Shown piece by piece: positions 1 through 9,489 of a stretch of 64,000 nucleotides of DNA. Within the stretch, counting starts at the first letter, position 1, and each line of letters opens with the position of its first letter. Origin of the DNA: CAZGRP01 sp964527995 (GTDB lineage Bacteria; Zhuqueibacterota; Zhuqueibacteria; Oceanimicrobiales; CAZGRP01); NCBI GenBank assembly GCA_964527995.1, contig CAZGRP010000002.1:1-64000 (forward strand), read 5' to 3'. The position numbers and the translations under genes were made by a program. The notes below the pieces were generated by a model that was not told the origin of the DNA, searched no databases, and was given only the letters and a program-made list of their open reading frames with translations.

Positions 1-10
1 GAGCGAGGGT

Positions 11-3000
11 ATGCTGAGGAAGGTTTGGCGCAGGACGTGCGGAAAAGGGTGGTGGTGTGCGGTGGCTGCTGTGATGTTCCTCCTCTCGGTTGTTCCCACC
101 CGTGCGTATGCACAGACCCTTACCGTCAGTAGCATTACGCTGACGGACAGCTCTGCCGGTGCCGTAACCAATTACACTGTCACATTCACGACCGCCAACG
201 CGATCACCGTCACAGATGTCATCACGGTGGACTTTCCGAGCGGTTTTGGTCTTACCAACGTGGAAATTGCGTCCTCACCGACCATAGATGGCGGGTTCTC
301 CGTAACGACCAGCGGACAACAGGTGATCATCACGCGAGACGGAACGGGGGCGCTGGCAGCGGCCGGACTCCACACCATCAAGTTCGGGGTGGTCACCAAC
401 TCGACCACCGTCTCCTCGACCTACTCGCTGACGGTCACGATCCAGACCAGCGGGGACTCAGGCTCCGGAACCTTCGCGATCGTGCCCGGCCCGTTGTCGT
501 ACTTCACCCTCACCGGCGTTCCATCCTCGACAACTGCGGGGGCGGCGTTCACCAGCCCGGTGACGGTGACGGCCTACGATCAGTACAACAACGTCAAGAC
601 CAACTATAGCGGCACGGTTTCGTGGTCTTCGTCCGACCCGAACAGCGGCATCACCCTTCCGGTGGACTATACTTTCGTTCCCGGCACCGACAGCGGCAGC
701 CACACCTTTCAGGCTACCGACTTCATCTTGTTGACCGCCGGCAACCAGACGATCACAGTCGCCGATGGTAACATTTCTAAAACCAGCGGCACGATCAGTG
801 TGAGCCATGCAGCCCTGAACGACTTTACCCTTTCGGCGACCAGCCCTCAAACTGCTGGGGTGGCTTTCGATCTGACCGTCAGTGGTGCGGTGGACGCCTA
901 CGGCAACGCCTGGTCCGGCACCGTTACGGTGACGACAACGACGGGAGGAGGAACTTCCCCAAACGGCACTTCGCCGACAATCAACAATATCGCCGTTTCG
1001 AACGGATCGGGTACTGCCCAGCAGGTGCTGGTCAAAACTGAAAGTACCGTGTTTCAGGGCACTGCAGAAGGTGTGACTCGAACCACGGGTGCGATCACCG
1101 TTGATGCCGGTACTCTGGGCGCCTTCCAGATGGCCGGCTACCCTTCTTCGGTCACCGCGGGAAGCGATTTTGGCGCCAATAACGTCACCGTCACCGCCAA
1201 GGACCTCTACGGGAACACCAAGACCAACTACAGCGGTACGGTCACATGGTCGTCGTCGGACCCAAACAGCGGCATTACACTACCATCGGCGTACCCCTAT
1301 GTCCCCGGAACAGACAGCGGCAGTCATACCTTTGCAGCCACCGATTTCATTCTGCTGACCGCCGGGGGGCAAACCATTACCGTGACCGATGCCACAGCCG
1401 GCGTATCAGAGACCAGCGGCGCCATCAATGTCTCCCATGCTGCGCTCAACTCGTTCACACTGACCTCTCCGGCCACTGTAACAGCCGGCCAGGGCTTCAC
1501 CTTGAGCGTCAGCGGAGCGCAGGACGCCTACGGCAACGCCTGGTCCGGGACGGTGACGGTGACGACGCCGACGGGGGGTAGCAACGCTCCCAACGGCAGT
1601 ACGCCAACGATCAGCGACATCACCGTGGCAAATGGTTCTGGTAGCGCTGAGCAGGTGCTGGTGAAGACCGAGCAGACCGTTTTCCAGGGCAGCGCCGACG
1701 GCACCACTGTCACGGATACCGTGAATGTGTCGCCGGGCATCCTCGGCTCTTTCGATCTGACAGGCTATCCGCTCGGTGTCATCGCCGGCGACAACTTCGG
1801 CACCAATGACGTGACGGTGACGGCCCGCGACATCTTCGGAAACGTAAAAACGGACTATGGCGGGTCAGTTTATTTCACCAGCACCGATGGGGCGGCTGCC
1901 CTGCCCTACACGTCGACCTCCCCCTACACGTTCCAGTCGGGCGATCAGGGCAGCCACAAGTTCCTCGGCACCGGATTCGTTCTCAACACCGTCGGCACGC
2001 AGACGATATCTGTCACCGACGGCAGCAAGACCACCGCAAGTGACGGCATCTCCGTGGGTTCCGGGAACATCGCCGACTTTACGCTCAGCGTGGGCACGTC
2101 CCAGACGGCCGGTACGCCCTTTCTTCTCACCGCCACCAATGTCGTCGATGCTTCCGGCAATCCGGTATCCGGAACGATTACGGTGACCGTGGCCAGCGGC
2201 GGCGGCAGCTCACCCAACGGCACGGTGCCGACCCTGCAGGACATCGCCGTCACCAACGGCTCCGGCAGTGCCCAACAGATCCTCGTGAATGCGGTTCCTA
2301 CGACCCTCCGAGGTACGGCTGGCACGGTTCAAAAGACCACCAGCACGATTACGGTCAATCCGGCGTCACTGGATGCCTTTTCCGTCGCGTCGATTTCGAA
2401 TACGACCGCCGGCAGTCAGTTTACTATCAACGTAACGGGCAAGGACGCCTACGGCAATACGGCCACTGGCTTCTCTGGAACCGGTACGATCTCCGACAAA
2501 ACAGGAACCGTGTCGCCCACGGACATCACGATCACCAACGGCATCGGCTCCCGTACCGTCAAGATCACCGAGGCGCGAACGAACAACACGATCACCGTTA
2601 CGGCCAGCGGCAAGAGCGGAACTTCGAATACCTTCGACGTCGCACCGGCCACCTTGGACCACTTCACCATGACGGGTTATCCGACATCGGTGACAGCGGG
2701 TTCGGATTTCGGCACCAACAATGTCGTGGTTACAGCGTTCGACGTATGGGGGAACCGGAAAACGGACTATCTCGGCAGCATCTACTTCACCAGTTCAGAT
2801 GCCTCGGCCGTGCTGCCCTATACCTCCGGCAGTCGTTATAGCTTCACGACTGCGGACTCCGGTCGTCACTCTTTCGCCGGAACAGGATTCACGCTGAACA
2901 CAAGCGGCGACCAGACCATTACCGTCACCGACGGCACGATCTCTGAGACGAGCAATACCATTGTGGTTTCCACCAGCACGATCGCCAGCTTCCAGCTTAG

Positions 3001-6000
3001 CGCTGGCACCACCCAGACCGCTGGCACGCCGTTTACTCTCAGCGTGGTGAATGCACAGGACGCTGCCGGAAACCCTGCTTCGGGCGTGGTCACCGTTACG
3101 ATCGCATCAGGTGGCGGCAGCGCGCCAGACGGCTCCAGCCCGGTTCTGAATAATATCAACGTCATCGACGGTTCGGGCAGCGCTCAGCAGACGCTGTACC
3201 GCACCGTGCCCACGGTGCTGAAGGGAACTTCGGGATCGGCCACCGCGACCACTCCTTCGATTACGGTCAATCCAGCGGCATTGGGTTCCTTTTCCACCGC
3301 CACGATCAGCTCACCCCAGGTGGCCGGAGCTGCCTTCACCGTCTCGGATACCGCGAAGGACCTCTACGGCAACAAAAAGACCGATTTCAACGGCAACGCC
3401 ACTCTTACCGATCTGACCGGCGACTTGAATGCTACCATGATATTCAGCGGCGGCGTCGGCAGCAAGAGTGTTGTGCTCCACAAAACACGAACCGCCGATC
3501 AAATCACCACCACCAGCGGCAATGTCGCCAGCACCTCCAACACCTTCGACGTCAACCCCGGGCCGCTCGGGTCGTTCATCTTTGACACCATCGGCCCGCA
3601 GCAGGCCGGCGTGGCTTTTTCGATCACCGTCACCGCAAAGGACACGCTCGGCAACGACAAGACCGACTTCAATGGCACGGTAGGCCTGAGTGTCAACCAG
3701 GGCAGCATCTCGCCCACGTCGCTGACCCTGGCCAACGGAGTCGGCACCGGGAATGTCACCATCAACACCGCCGGCACCGACTATCAGATCACGGCGACGT
3801 TCGGATCGGTCAATGGTACCTCCAACTTCTTCAACGTGACGTCCTCGGCAGTGAGCAGCTTCGAGTTTGACCCGATCGGCAGCCAGGCCGCGGGCGAGCC
3901 CTTTTCCATTACCATCACCGCCAAGGACGCTTTTGGCAACCGCGTCTTCGACTTCCAGGAGAAAGTCGACCTCAGCGATCTCACCGGTACCCTGTCGCCC
4001 GACAGCAGCGGCGCCTTCAACGCCGGCGTCTGGACCGGCAACGTCAAGATCACTCAGGTATCGAGCGGCAACACCATCTCGGCCTCTTTTGGTTCTGCCA
4101 GCGGCACCTCCAACCCGTTCGATGTCAGCTCGGTCGTTGTCGACCATTTTACCGTAACCGACACCCTGGGCAATGCGCTCACGCAAAAGGTGGCCGGCCA
4201 GCCGTTCGACCTGATGGTCGTGGCTCTCGACGCCAGCAACGATACGCTTACGGGGTTCACCGGCACCGTCGAGCTCAGCGACCTGACCGGCACGATTTCG
4301 CCGGCGATTTCCGGCAACTTCGTCAACGGTGTCTGGAAGACGGCCTCGGTGAAGATCACCAAGGCCATAGCCAACAATACGATCACCGTCACTGGCAGCG
4401 GCCGCAGTAGCTCCTCTGCCTTCTTCGACGTCGTGCCTGGACCGCTGGCGCGGTTCGTCTTCGGCAGCATCGGCAGCCCGCAGCAGGCCGGCGTGCCCTT
4501 CTCCATCACGGTGACGGCCGTAGACAGCTTTGACAACACAGTGACCGGCTTCACCGGAAAGGTAGCCCTGACCAGCAACGCCGGCCCGGTGACGCCCGAC
4601 AGCAGCGGTGCCTTCGTGGCCGGCACCTGGACCGACCTGGTGAAGCTGGTGCAAAGCCAGACCGACGTGCGTATCACGGCCACGGCCGCCGGCGGCAAGA
4701 CGGGCAACTCGAACTTCTTCAATGTCAATCCGGGACCGCTGGCACTCTTCGACATCGCTCCGATCAACACCCAACTGGTCAATGAGCCGTTCAACATCAC
4801 TGTCACCGCTAAGGACACCATGGGGAACACGGTCACCGGTTTTACCGGCACCGTCAACATCTCCGACCTGACCGGCACGATCTCGCCGGCTGCCAGCGGC
4901 AGCTTTGTCCTCGGGCAATGGACCGGGTCGGTGGCCGTGGCCACGGCCACAGGCAGTGACGTTATCACCGTGCAAAACAGCGCAGGCGCTGAACAAGGGC
5001 AGTCGAACAGCTTCGCGGTCCAGATCGGTCCAGGCTTCCGCATCACCCGGTTCAGCGAGTCTCAATCGACGGTGACGGCCGGGCAGACGCGCGACTGGAC
5101 TTTGACCATGGTGGTGAACAACCCGTCCGCCGACCCGGTGATCCTGGACAGTGTGCGGGTGAGAATCACCATCAGCAACACGGACGTGACCAGCGAGTAC
5201 TTGATTGGCCCATATCCGACCGCTTTCCTGGGCAGCGGCACTGCGACGCTGGCGGGAAACACTTCGGATTCGGTGCGCATCACGATCGACCGCACCGGCA
5301 CGACCCTGGGCAGCGCCACGGTCGAGGGCCGCATGTGGGCTACGGGTGTCGGCCAGGTGACCGACCAGGCGTTCACCCAGGTCGAGGTGCAGGCGCCGGC
5401 GCAATTGATCATCACGGCCGTGAACCCGTCGCGCACCACCGTGACTCAGGGCCAAACCCAGAGCTGGACTGCGGAGGTGGCGGTCACCAACGCCGGTGGC
5501 AGCGATGTGACCGTGGACTTCTCGCCGGCCAAGACCGATCTTCTTTTCAGCCCGGCGGCGGGGTTCCTGTATCAGCGGCCTGCGGCGTTCAAGAGCGGCG
5601 CTGTGCAACTGGCGGCCGGCGGCACCGATACGCTGGTGTATGTGATCAACCAGACCGGCTCGCAGGCAGGCCAGGTCAGCATTGGGGCCAAGATCGCCGG
5701 CACCGAGAACAACAGCGGGGTCGAGCGCAGCGACGACACCTCGGACAGCGGCGCCGGCAGCATCACGGTTCAGACCCCACCGAACATTTTCCTCAAAGTG
5801 GTGCAGACGCTGTTCAACGGCCTGCCGGCCACCCGTGTGAACACCGGCCAGCAGTTCCTGCTTCAGGTTCAGGTTCGCAACGACGGTGAGGAAGAGGCCC
5901 AGAACGTCAAGGTGCAGTTCCGCACCAACGGCAGCTCCACCTGGACTCCGACCACGGTGACGCTGCCCTCGGTCCCCGGCAACAGCACGCGCACCGGCAT

Positions 6001-9000
6001 CACGACGATCACGGCAGCAGGCACGCCTGCTCCGTCCGACACCTTCGTCGCCCGAATCGTCGAGGCCAAGGGAGCCAACACGCAGGCGTTCCTGACGCCG
6101 GCGCCGCCGCTCGACAGCTCGGCTGTGGTGCTGATCGAGAACCCGGCGACGCTGGAGATTCCGTCAGTGACTCTGGCGGCCGATACCATCTCGGCCCTGC
6201 AGGCCAACTGGGAGATCACTGTCTCGGTCGCCAACACCGGCGATGCTGCTCTCACCCTCGACCCGCCATCCACCACCGATCTCACTTTTGAAATAGAGGG
6301 ACAGGTGCAGCCGGACTACGTCGTGGAAGCACCGAGCAGTTTCGTCGAGGGCGGCCTGGATTTGCCTGGTGGCTCCACCAAGGCTTTGCGCTACGTCGTA
6401 ACCCGCGCCGGCGCCCTCGGCGGCAATGGCAAGGTGACGGTCAAGCTCAGGGGCAAGGATGCCAACGACGGCACCTTCCGCCAGGTCCAGCGGCAGAAGT
6501 CGTACGTGGTGGTCACCTCGGCTTCGGTGCGGCTGGCCTCGGTAGCAGTGGATGCCCCGAACGTGGACGTGAACGGGCTCGGGTTCGTCAACACCAATCA
6601 AAGCTTCGGCGTAAACGCCAGAGTTGAAAATCTCGGCCAGGAGACGGTCGACAGCGTTTGGGTTTCCGTAGTCACCAACGGCGCCTCCACCCTGCCGCAG
6701 CCGGCGACTGCCATGATCGACTCGATTCCGGGGAACAGTCAATACACGGTGCGATTCAGCATCGTTGCCGGCGCCACGGCAAATCCTTTTGGCGAGACCT
6801 TTACGGTGCGGATCGACAGTGCCAGGGCAGCCACAAGCGGTGGCAAGGCCATCATCCGCCAGCCGCTGGACTCGACAGCGGTCGTGCGCATTCAGACGCC
6901 GGCAAGCCTTTCGGTTTTGGTGACGGCCGATGCCCCCGACACCAACTTTACGGTCAACTCCACCTTCACCGTCCGGGCGCTGGTTGAAAATGTGGGTCAG
7001 GCGCAGGCGGAGAGCAACGCCCTTGTTCATCTCGATGTGCCTGCAGGCTACAGCATCGTGGCGCCCCAGCCCAACCTGACCGAACAGCAGGCGACGTTGG
7101 GTCAGTGGGTGACCTGGGGCGTGAAGGCTCCGCCGCAGGAAAGCCTCGATGACACCCTTGTGGTGAGTCTGGTGCCGCCGATCCCACGCGATCTCAACAT
7201 CTTGCAGCCGGCGCAGGTGCTGGTGGCCACCGATACGCTGCGGGTTTCTACCCTGGGGACGAGGCTGGAGATCGTCGATTTCAGCATTCTTTCTCCCGAC
7301 GGAGCCCGCGACCGCACGCTGTCGACAGAGCAGGAGTTTGTGGTCCAGGTGAAGACAGGTTTTTCGCCGAACCTGCGCAATGTTTCGGCGACTCTGATTT
7401 TGCCGGACGGCTTCAGCTTTGTTCTCGGCGCCGCTGACTCGGTCCGCTCGCTGAATGTGTCCACGAAGAACGCCTCCTGGCGCCTGCGTGCGCCCGACAA
7501 CGCCCGCATCGGAGACTCCCTGCTGGTGCGCGTCGTCGGCTTCGACGATGCCGGGGCGCGCAGCGACACCGTCGGTGTGCTGGAGTTGAATACAGTTTTG
7601 AAGGCGAATCTGCGCGTCGATCTGTTCATCGGGACGCGGCAGAACAACGTTCGAGTGGCTCGCCAGCAGCGTTTTCAAATCACTGCGATTGTCTTCAATG
7701 ACGGCAGCGCCGGGGTGCAGGGGAACGGCCGCATCCGTCTCGACCTTGGCGGCTCGGGAATCACCCTGGATCAGCAGGGTGCGGAGCAGGATTTCACGGT
7801 CAATCAGCCGGTCACCTGGAGTGCCTTTGCACCGGACAGCTCAACGGGCGTCCACGTGCTGGAGGTCTCCATCGTGTCGATTCCGCAGGATGTGAACACT
7901 GGACGCACGGCTTCGGTGTCCAAGCCGAACGACAAACTGAGCATCAAGACCGTGGACACCGGCTCGGTGCAGTTGACGGACATTCGCATCATCGACCCGG
8001 CTGGCGCCAGAGACGGCTCCCTGTCGACCGGCCAGCGCTTCGTCGTGGCGGCCGAGGTCACCTCGCAGAGCGCCACGAATGTGGCGGTCAAGCTGGAGTT
8101 TCCGGAAGGCTCGGGCTACTTCACCGAGAACCAGGTGCGTCCGGCTGATTCGAGCCCGGCGATCGTGCAGTGGCGTGTGGATGCACCGGTCAATCCGTTA
8201 CCGCTCCACTATCTGAAGGTGATCGTGACCGGCAAAGACGAGAACGATCCCGATGTGCCGGTTCCGACGGCGCAGGATTCGATCCCGGTGGTTGTCCAAA
8301 GTCGGGCCCAGTTGCTTGTGAGCGCTGAAATCAGCGACCCGCCGACGGCGCGTGACAACATCGTTTCGGCAGGCCAGCCGTTCGAGGTGACGGCGACTGT
8401 GCTGCAGCTCGGTGAAGCAGGGATTTCGGGCCCCGATAGCCTGCGCATCACCAAATTGCCAGATGGATTTCACGCCACCGGTGCGCTCACTCAGCCCGTG
8501 GTGGCAGGGCAGGCCAGGTGGCAGGTGATTGCGCCTGATGCCGAGACCGGCATCAGCAACCTTGTGATCAACTACTGGAGTGTGCCGGTCGACACCAACT
8601 CGAATCAGCCGGCTGATGTCAGCGGCGTTCCAGCGACAACGTCGATCCAGGTCGAGAAGATCGCCCTGCGAATTTCGGTGCTGCCGGCGCAGCGCGGGGC
8701 GTCGGCCGTTCGCGGCGACACCAATTTTCCTTTCCTGGGGCTGCGCCTCGAGAACACCGGCCGACAGGGATCGAACGACATCCTGTTGTCGCGACTGAAG
8801 TTTTCCGTGCTTGGCCAGTCGCAGGCACTCAGTCCGCGGGCTCTGCTTTCGCGCGTGGCGGTGGTCGACTACAACGATTTCAACCGCGTCCTTGCCGTCG
8901 CCCAGGGGTCCGACATCCCCGACAGCAACCCGGTCGAGGTGACCGTCGATCCGGCCTACGCGGTGTCGCCGCTGAAACCGGACAGTATCGCCATCCTGGT

Positions 9001-9472
9001 TGACATCGCTGCCGGCGCCAATGTGTCCAGCTTCTACCTCAAGCTCGGCAGCGATGCCCTGGCGGCGCAGGATCAGCACTCTGGACTCAGCGTGGCTTTG
9101 CTCGATCCCAGCAATCAGGCGTTCAGCGGGCTGAACTCCCGGCCGGCTTCGCTGATTGAGGCGGATTTCACCAAGGCTTTCGGCAACTATCCGAATCCCT
9201 TTGGCAGGGTCGCTAAGAAGACGGCCTTCGTCTACTATCTGGACAGGCAGTCGGACGTGCGAATCGAAATCTACACTTTGCTGGGAGAACTCGTGTGGTC
9301 GGCCTCCTACAGCGCCACCGACCCGCAGGGTGCACCCGGCCGCCACGATGGCGACATCGTCTGGGATGGGCGCAACGGCGCCGGCCGGCGGGTATTGGAT
9401 GGCGTCTACATCGCCCGCATCACGACCAACTCCGGACTCGCGGCCACGACAAAAATTGCGGTGGTGAAGTGA
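11..9472 (+). CDS. Giant secreted repeat protein with C-terminal type IX-like sorting domain
   Basis: A 3153-residue protein predicted to be exported and displayed on the cell surface. Residues 1-34 form a signal peptide (basic start, hydrophobic core, cleavage after AYA). After an N-terminal beta domain (about 36-160) come Ig-like modules of about 210 residues, with recurring phrases such as TAGSDFG, DLYGN, GSHTF, QTITVTD and NGSGSAQQ. Simpler roughly 90-residue modules (KDxxGN, FTGTV, SDLTGT) follow to about residue 1670. From there to about 3050 lie CARDB-like and other beta modules (VTAGQT, NTGQQF, SPDGARDRTLS). The C-terminus (about 3057-3153) has YPNPF, IYTLLGELVW, DGRNGAGRRVLDGVYIARI and a basic-hydrophobic end, as in FlgD-like/type IX secretion sorting domains. 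A GAGCGAGGG stretch precedes the ATG. The gene ends just before a PorV-like gene. Adhesin or surface-layer roles are inference; no catalytic domain was recognised. Confidence 0.9.
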   Translation: MLRKVWRRTCGKGWWCAVAAVMFLLSVVPTRAYAQTLTVSSITLTDSSAGAVTNYTVTFTTANAITVTDVITVDFPSGFGLTNVEIASSPTIDGGFSVTTSGQQVIITRDGTGALAAAGLHTIKFGVVTNSTTVSSTYSLTVTIQTSGDSGSGTFAIVPGPLSYFTLTGVPSSTTAGAAFTSPVTVTAYDQYNNVKTNYSGTVSWSSSDPNSGITLPVDYTFVPGTDSGSHTFQATDFILLTAGNQTITVADGNISKTSGTISVSHAALNDFTLSATSPQTAGVAFDLTVSGAVDAYGNAWSGTVTVTTTTGGGTSPNGTSPTINNIAVSNGSGTAQQVLVKTESTVFQGTAEGVTRTTGAITVDAGTLGAFQMAGYPSSVTAGSDFGANNVTVTAKDLYGNTKTNYSGTVTWSSSDPNSGITLPSAYPYVPGTDSGSHTFAATDFILLTAGGQTITVTDATAGVSETSGAINVSHAALNSFTLTSPATVTAGQGFTLSVSGAQDAYGNAWSGTVTVTTPTGGSNAPNGSTPTISDITVANGSGSAEQVLVKTEQTVFQGSADGTTVTDTVNVSPGILGSFDLTGYPLGVIAGDNFGTNDVTVTARDIFGNVKTDYGGSVYFTSTDGAAALPYTSTSPYTFQSGDQGSHKFLGTGFVLNTVGTQTISVTDGSKTTASDGISVGSGNIADFTLSVGTSQTAGTPFLLTATNVVDASGNPVSGTITVTVASGGGSSPNGTVPTLQDIAVTNGSGSAQQILVNAVPTTLRGTAGTVQKTTSTITVNPASLDAFSVASISNTTAGSQFTINVTGKDAYGNTATGFSGTGTISDKTGTVSPTDITITNGIGSRTVKITEARTNNTITVTASGKSGTSNTFDVAPATLDHFTMTGYPTSVTAGSDFGTNNVVVTAFDVWGNRKTDYLGSIYFTSSDASAVLPYTSGSRYSFTTADSGRHSFAGTGFTLNTSGDQTITVTDGTISETSNTIVVSTSTIASFQLSAGTTQTAGTPFTLSVVNAQDAAGNPASGVVTVTIASGGGSAPDGSSPVLNNINVIDGSGSAQQTLYRTVPTVLKGTSGSATATTPSITVNPAALGSFSTATISSPQVAGAAFTVSDTAKDLYGNKKTDFNGNATLTDLTGDLNATMIFSGGVGSKSVVLHKTRTADQITTTSGNVASTSNTFDVNPGPLGSFIFDTIGPQQAGVAFSITVTAKDTLGNDKTDFNGTVGLSVNQGSISPTSLTLANGVGTGNVTINTAGTDYQITATFGSVNGTSNFFNVTSSAVSSFEFDPIGSQAAGEPFSITITAKDAFGNRVFDFQEKVDLSDLTGTLSPDSSGAFNAGVWTGNVKITQVSSGNTISASFGSASGTSNPFDVSSVVVDHFTVTDTLGNALTQKVAGQPFDLMVVALDASNDTLTGFTGTVELSDLTGTISPAISGNFVNGVWKTASVKITKAIANNTITVTGSGRSSSSAFFDVVPGPLARFVFGSIGSPQQAGVPFSITVTAVDSFDNTVTGFTGKVALTSNAGPVTPDSSGAFVAGTWTDLVKLVQSQTDVRITATAAGGKTGNSNFFNVNPGPLALFDIAPINTQLVNEPFNITVTAKDTMGNTVTGFTGTVNISDLTGTISPAASGSFVLGQWTGSVAVATATGSDVITVQNSAGAEQGQSNSFAVQIGPGFRITRFSESQSTVTAGQTRDWTLTMVVNNPSADPVILDSVRVRITISNTDVTSEYLIGPYPTAFLGSGTATLAGNTSDSVRITIDRTGTTLGSATVEGRMWATGVGQVTDQAFTQVEVQAPAQLIITAVNPSRTTVTQGQTQSWTAEVAVTNAGGSDVTVDFSPAKTDLLFSPAAGFLYQRPAAFKSGAVQLAAGGTDTLVYVINQTGSQAGQVSIGAKIAGTENNSGVERSDDTSDSGAGSITVQTPPNIFLKVVQTLFNGLPATRVNTGQQFLLQVQVRNDGEEEAQNVKVQFRTNGSSTWTPTTVTLPSVPGNSTRTGITTITAAGTPAPSDTFVARIVEAKGANTQAFLTPAPPLDSSAVVLIENPATLEIPSVTLAADTISALQANWEITVSVANTGDAALTLDPPSTTDLTFEIEGQVQPDYVVEAPSSFVEGGLDLPGGSTKALRYVVTRAGALGGNGKVTVKLRGKDANDGTFRQVQRQKSYVVVTSASVRLASVAVDAPNVDVNGLGFVNTNQSFGVNARVENLGQETVDSVWVSVVTNGASTLPQPATAMIDSIPGNSQYTVRFSIVAGATANPFGETFTVRIDSARAATSGGKAIIRQPLDSTAVVRIQTPASLSVLVTADAPDTNFTVNSTFTVRALVENVGQAQAESNALVHLDVPAGYSIVAPQPNLTEQQATLGQWVTWGVKAPPQESLDDTLVVSLVPPIPRDLNILQPAQVLVATDTLRVSTLGTRLEIVDFSILSPDGARDRTLSTEQEFVVQVKTGFSPNLRNVSATLILPDGFSFVLGAADSVRSLNVSTKNASWRLRAPDNARIGDSLLVRVVGFDDAGARSDTVGVLELNTVLKANLRVDLFIGTRQNNVRVARQQRFQITAIVFNDGSAGVQGNGRIRLDLGGSGITLDQQGAEQDFTVNQPVTWSAFAPDSSTGVHVLEVSIVSIPQDVNTGRTASVSKPNDKLSIKTVDTGSVQLTDIRIIDPAGARDGSLSTGQRFVVAAEVTSQSATNVAVKLEFPEGSGYFTENQVRPADSSPAIVQWRVDAPVNPLPLHYLKVIVTGKDENDPDVPVPTAQDSIPVVVQSRAQLLVSAEISDPPTARDNIVSAGQPFEVTATVLQLGEAGISGPDSLRITKLPDGFHATGALTQPVVAGQARWQVIAPDAETGISNLVINYWSVPVDTNSNQPADVSGVPATTSIQVEKIALRISVLPAQRGASAVRGDTNFPFLGLRLENTGRQGSNDILLSRLKFSVLGQSQALSPRALLSRVAVVDYNDFNRVLAVAQGSDIPDSNPVEVTVDPAYAVSPLKPDSIAILVDIAAGANVSSFYLKLGSDALAAQDQHSGLSVALLDPSNQAFSGLNSRPASLIEADFTKAFGNYPNPFGRVAKKTAFVYYLDRQSDVRIEIYTLLGELVWSASYSATDPQGAPGRHDGDIVWDGRNGAGRRVLDGVYIARITTNSGLAATTKIAVVK

Positions 9473-9489
9473 GCTTAGGTGGTTTCGCT

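Noticed and set aside
491..3280. Spaced repeats that could suggest a CRISPR array or satellite
   Set aside because: Repeat spacing is about 630 bp, in frame, and encodes homologous beta modules; no short regular repeat-spacer pattern.
3311..5608. Long open frame of 765 codons on the minus strand opposite the giant surface gene
   Set aside because: It mirrors the codon periodicity of the repeat-rich sense gene and has no signal, domain or ribosome site; the sense frame is clearly coding.
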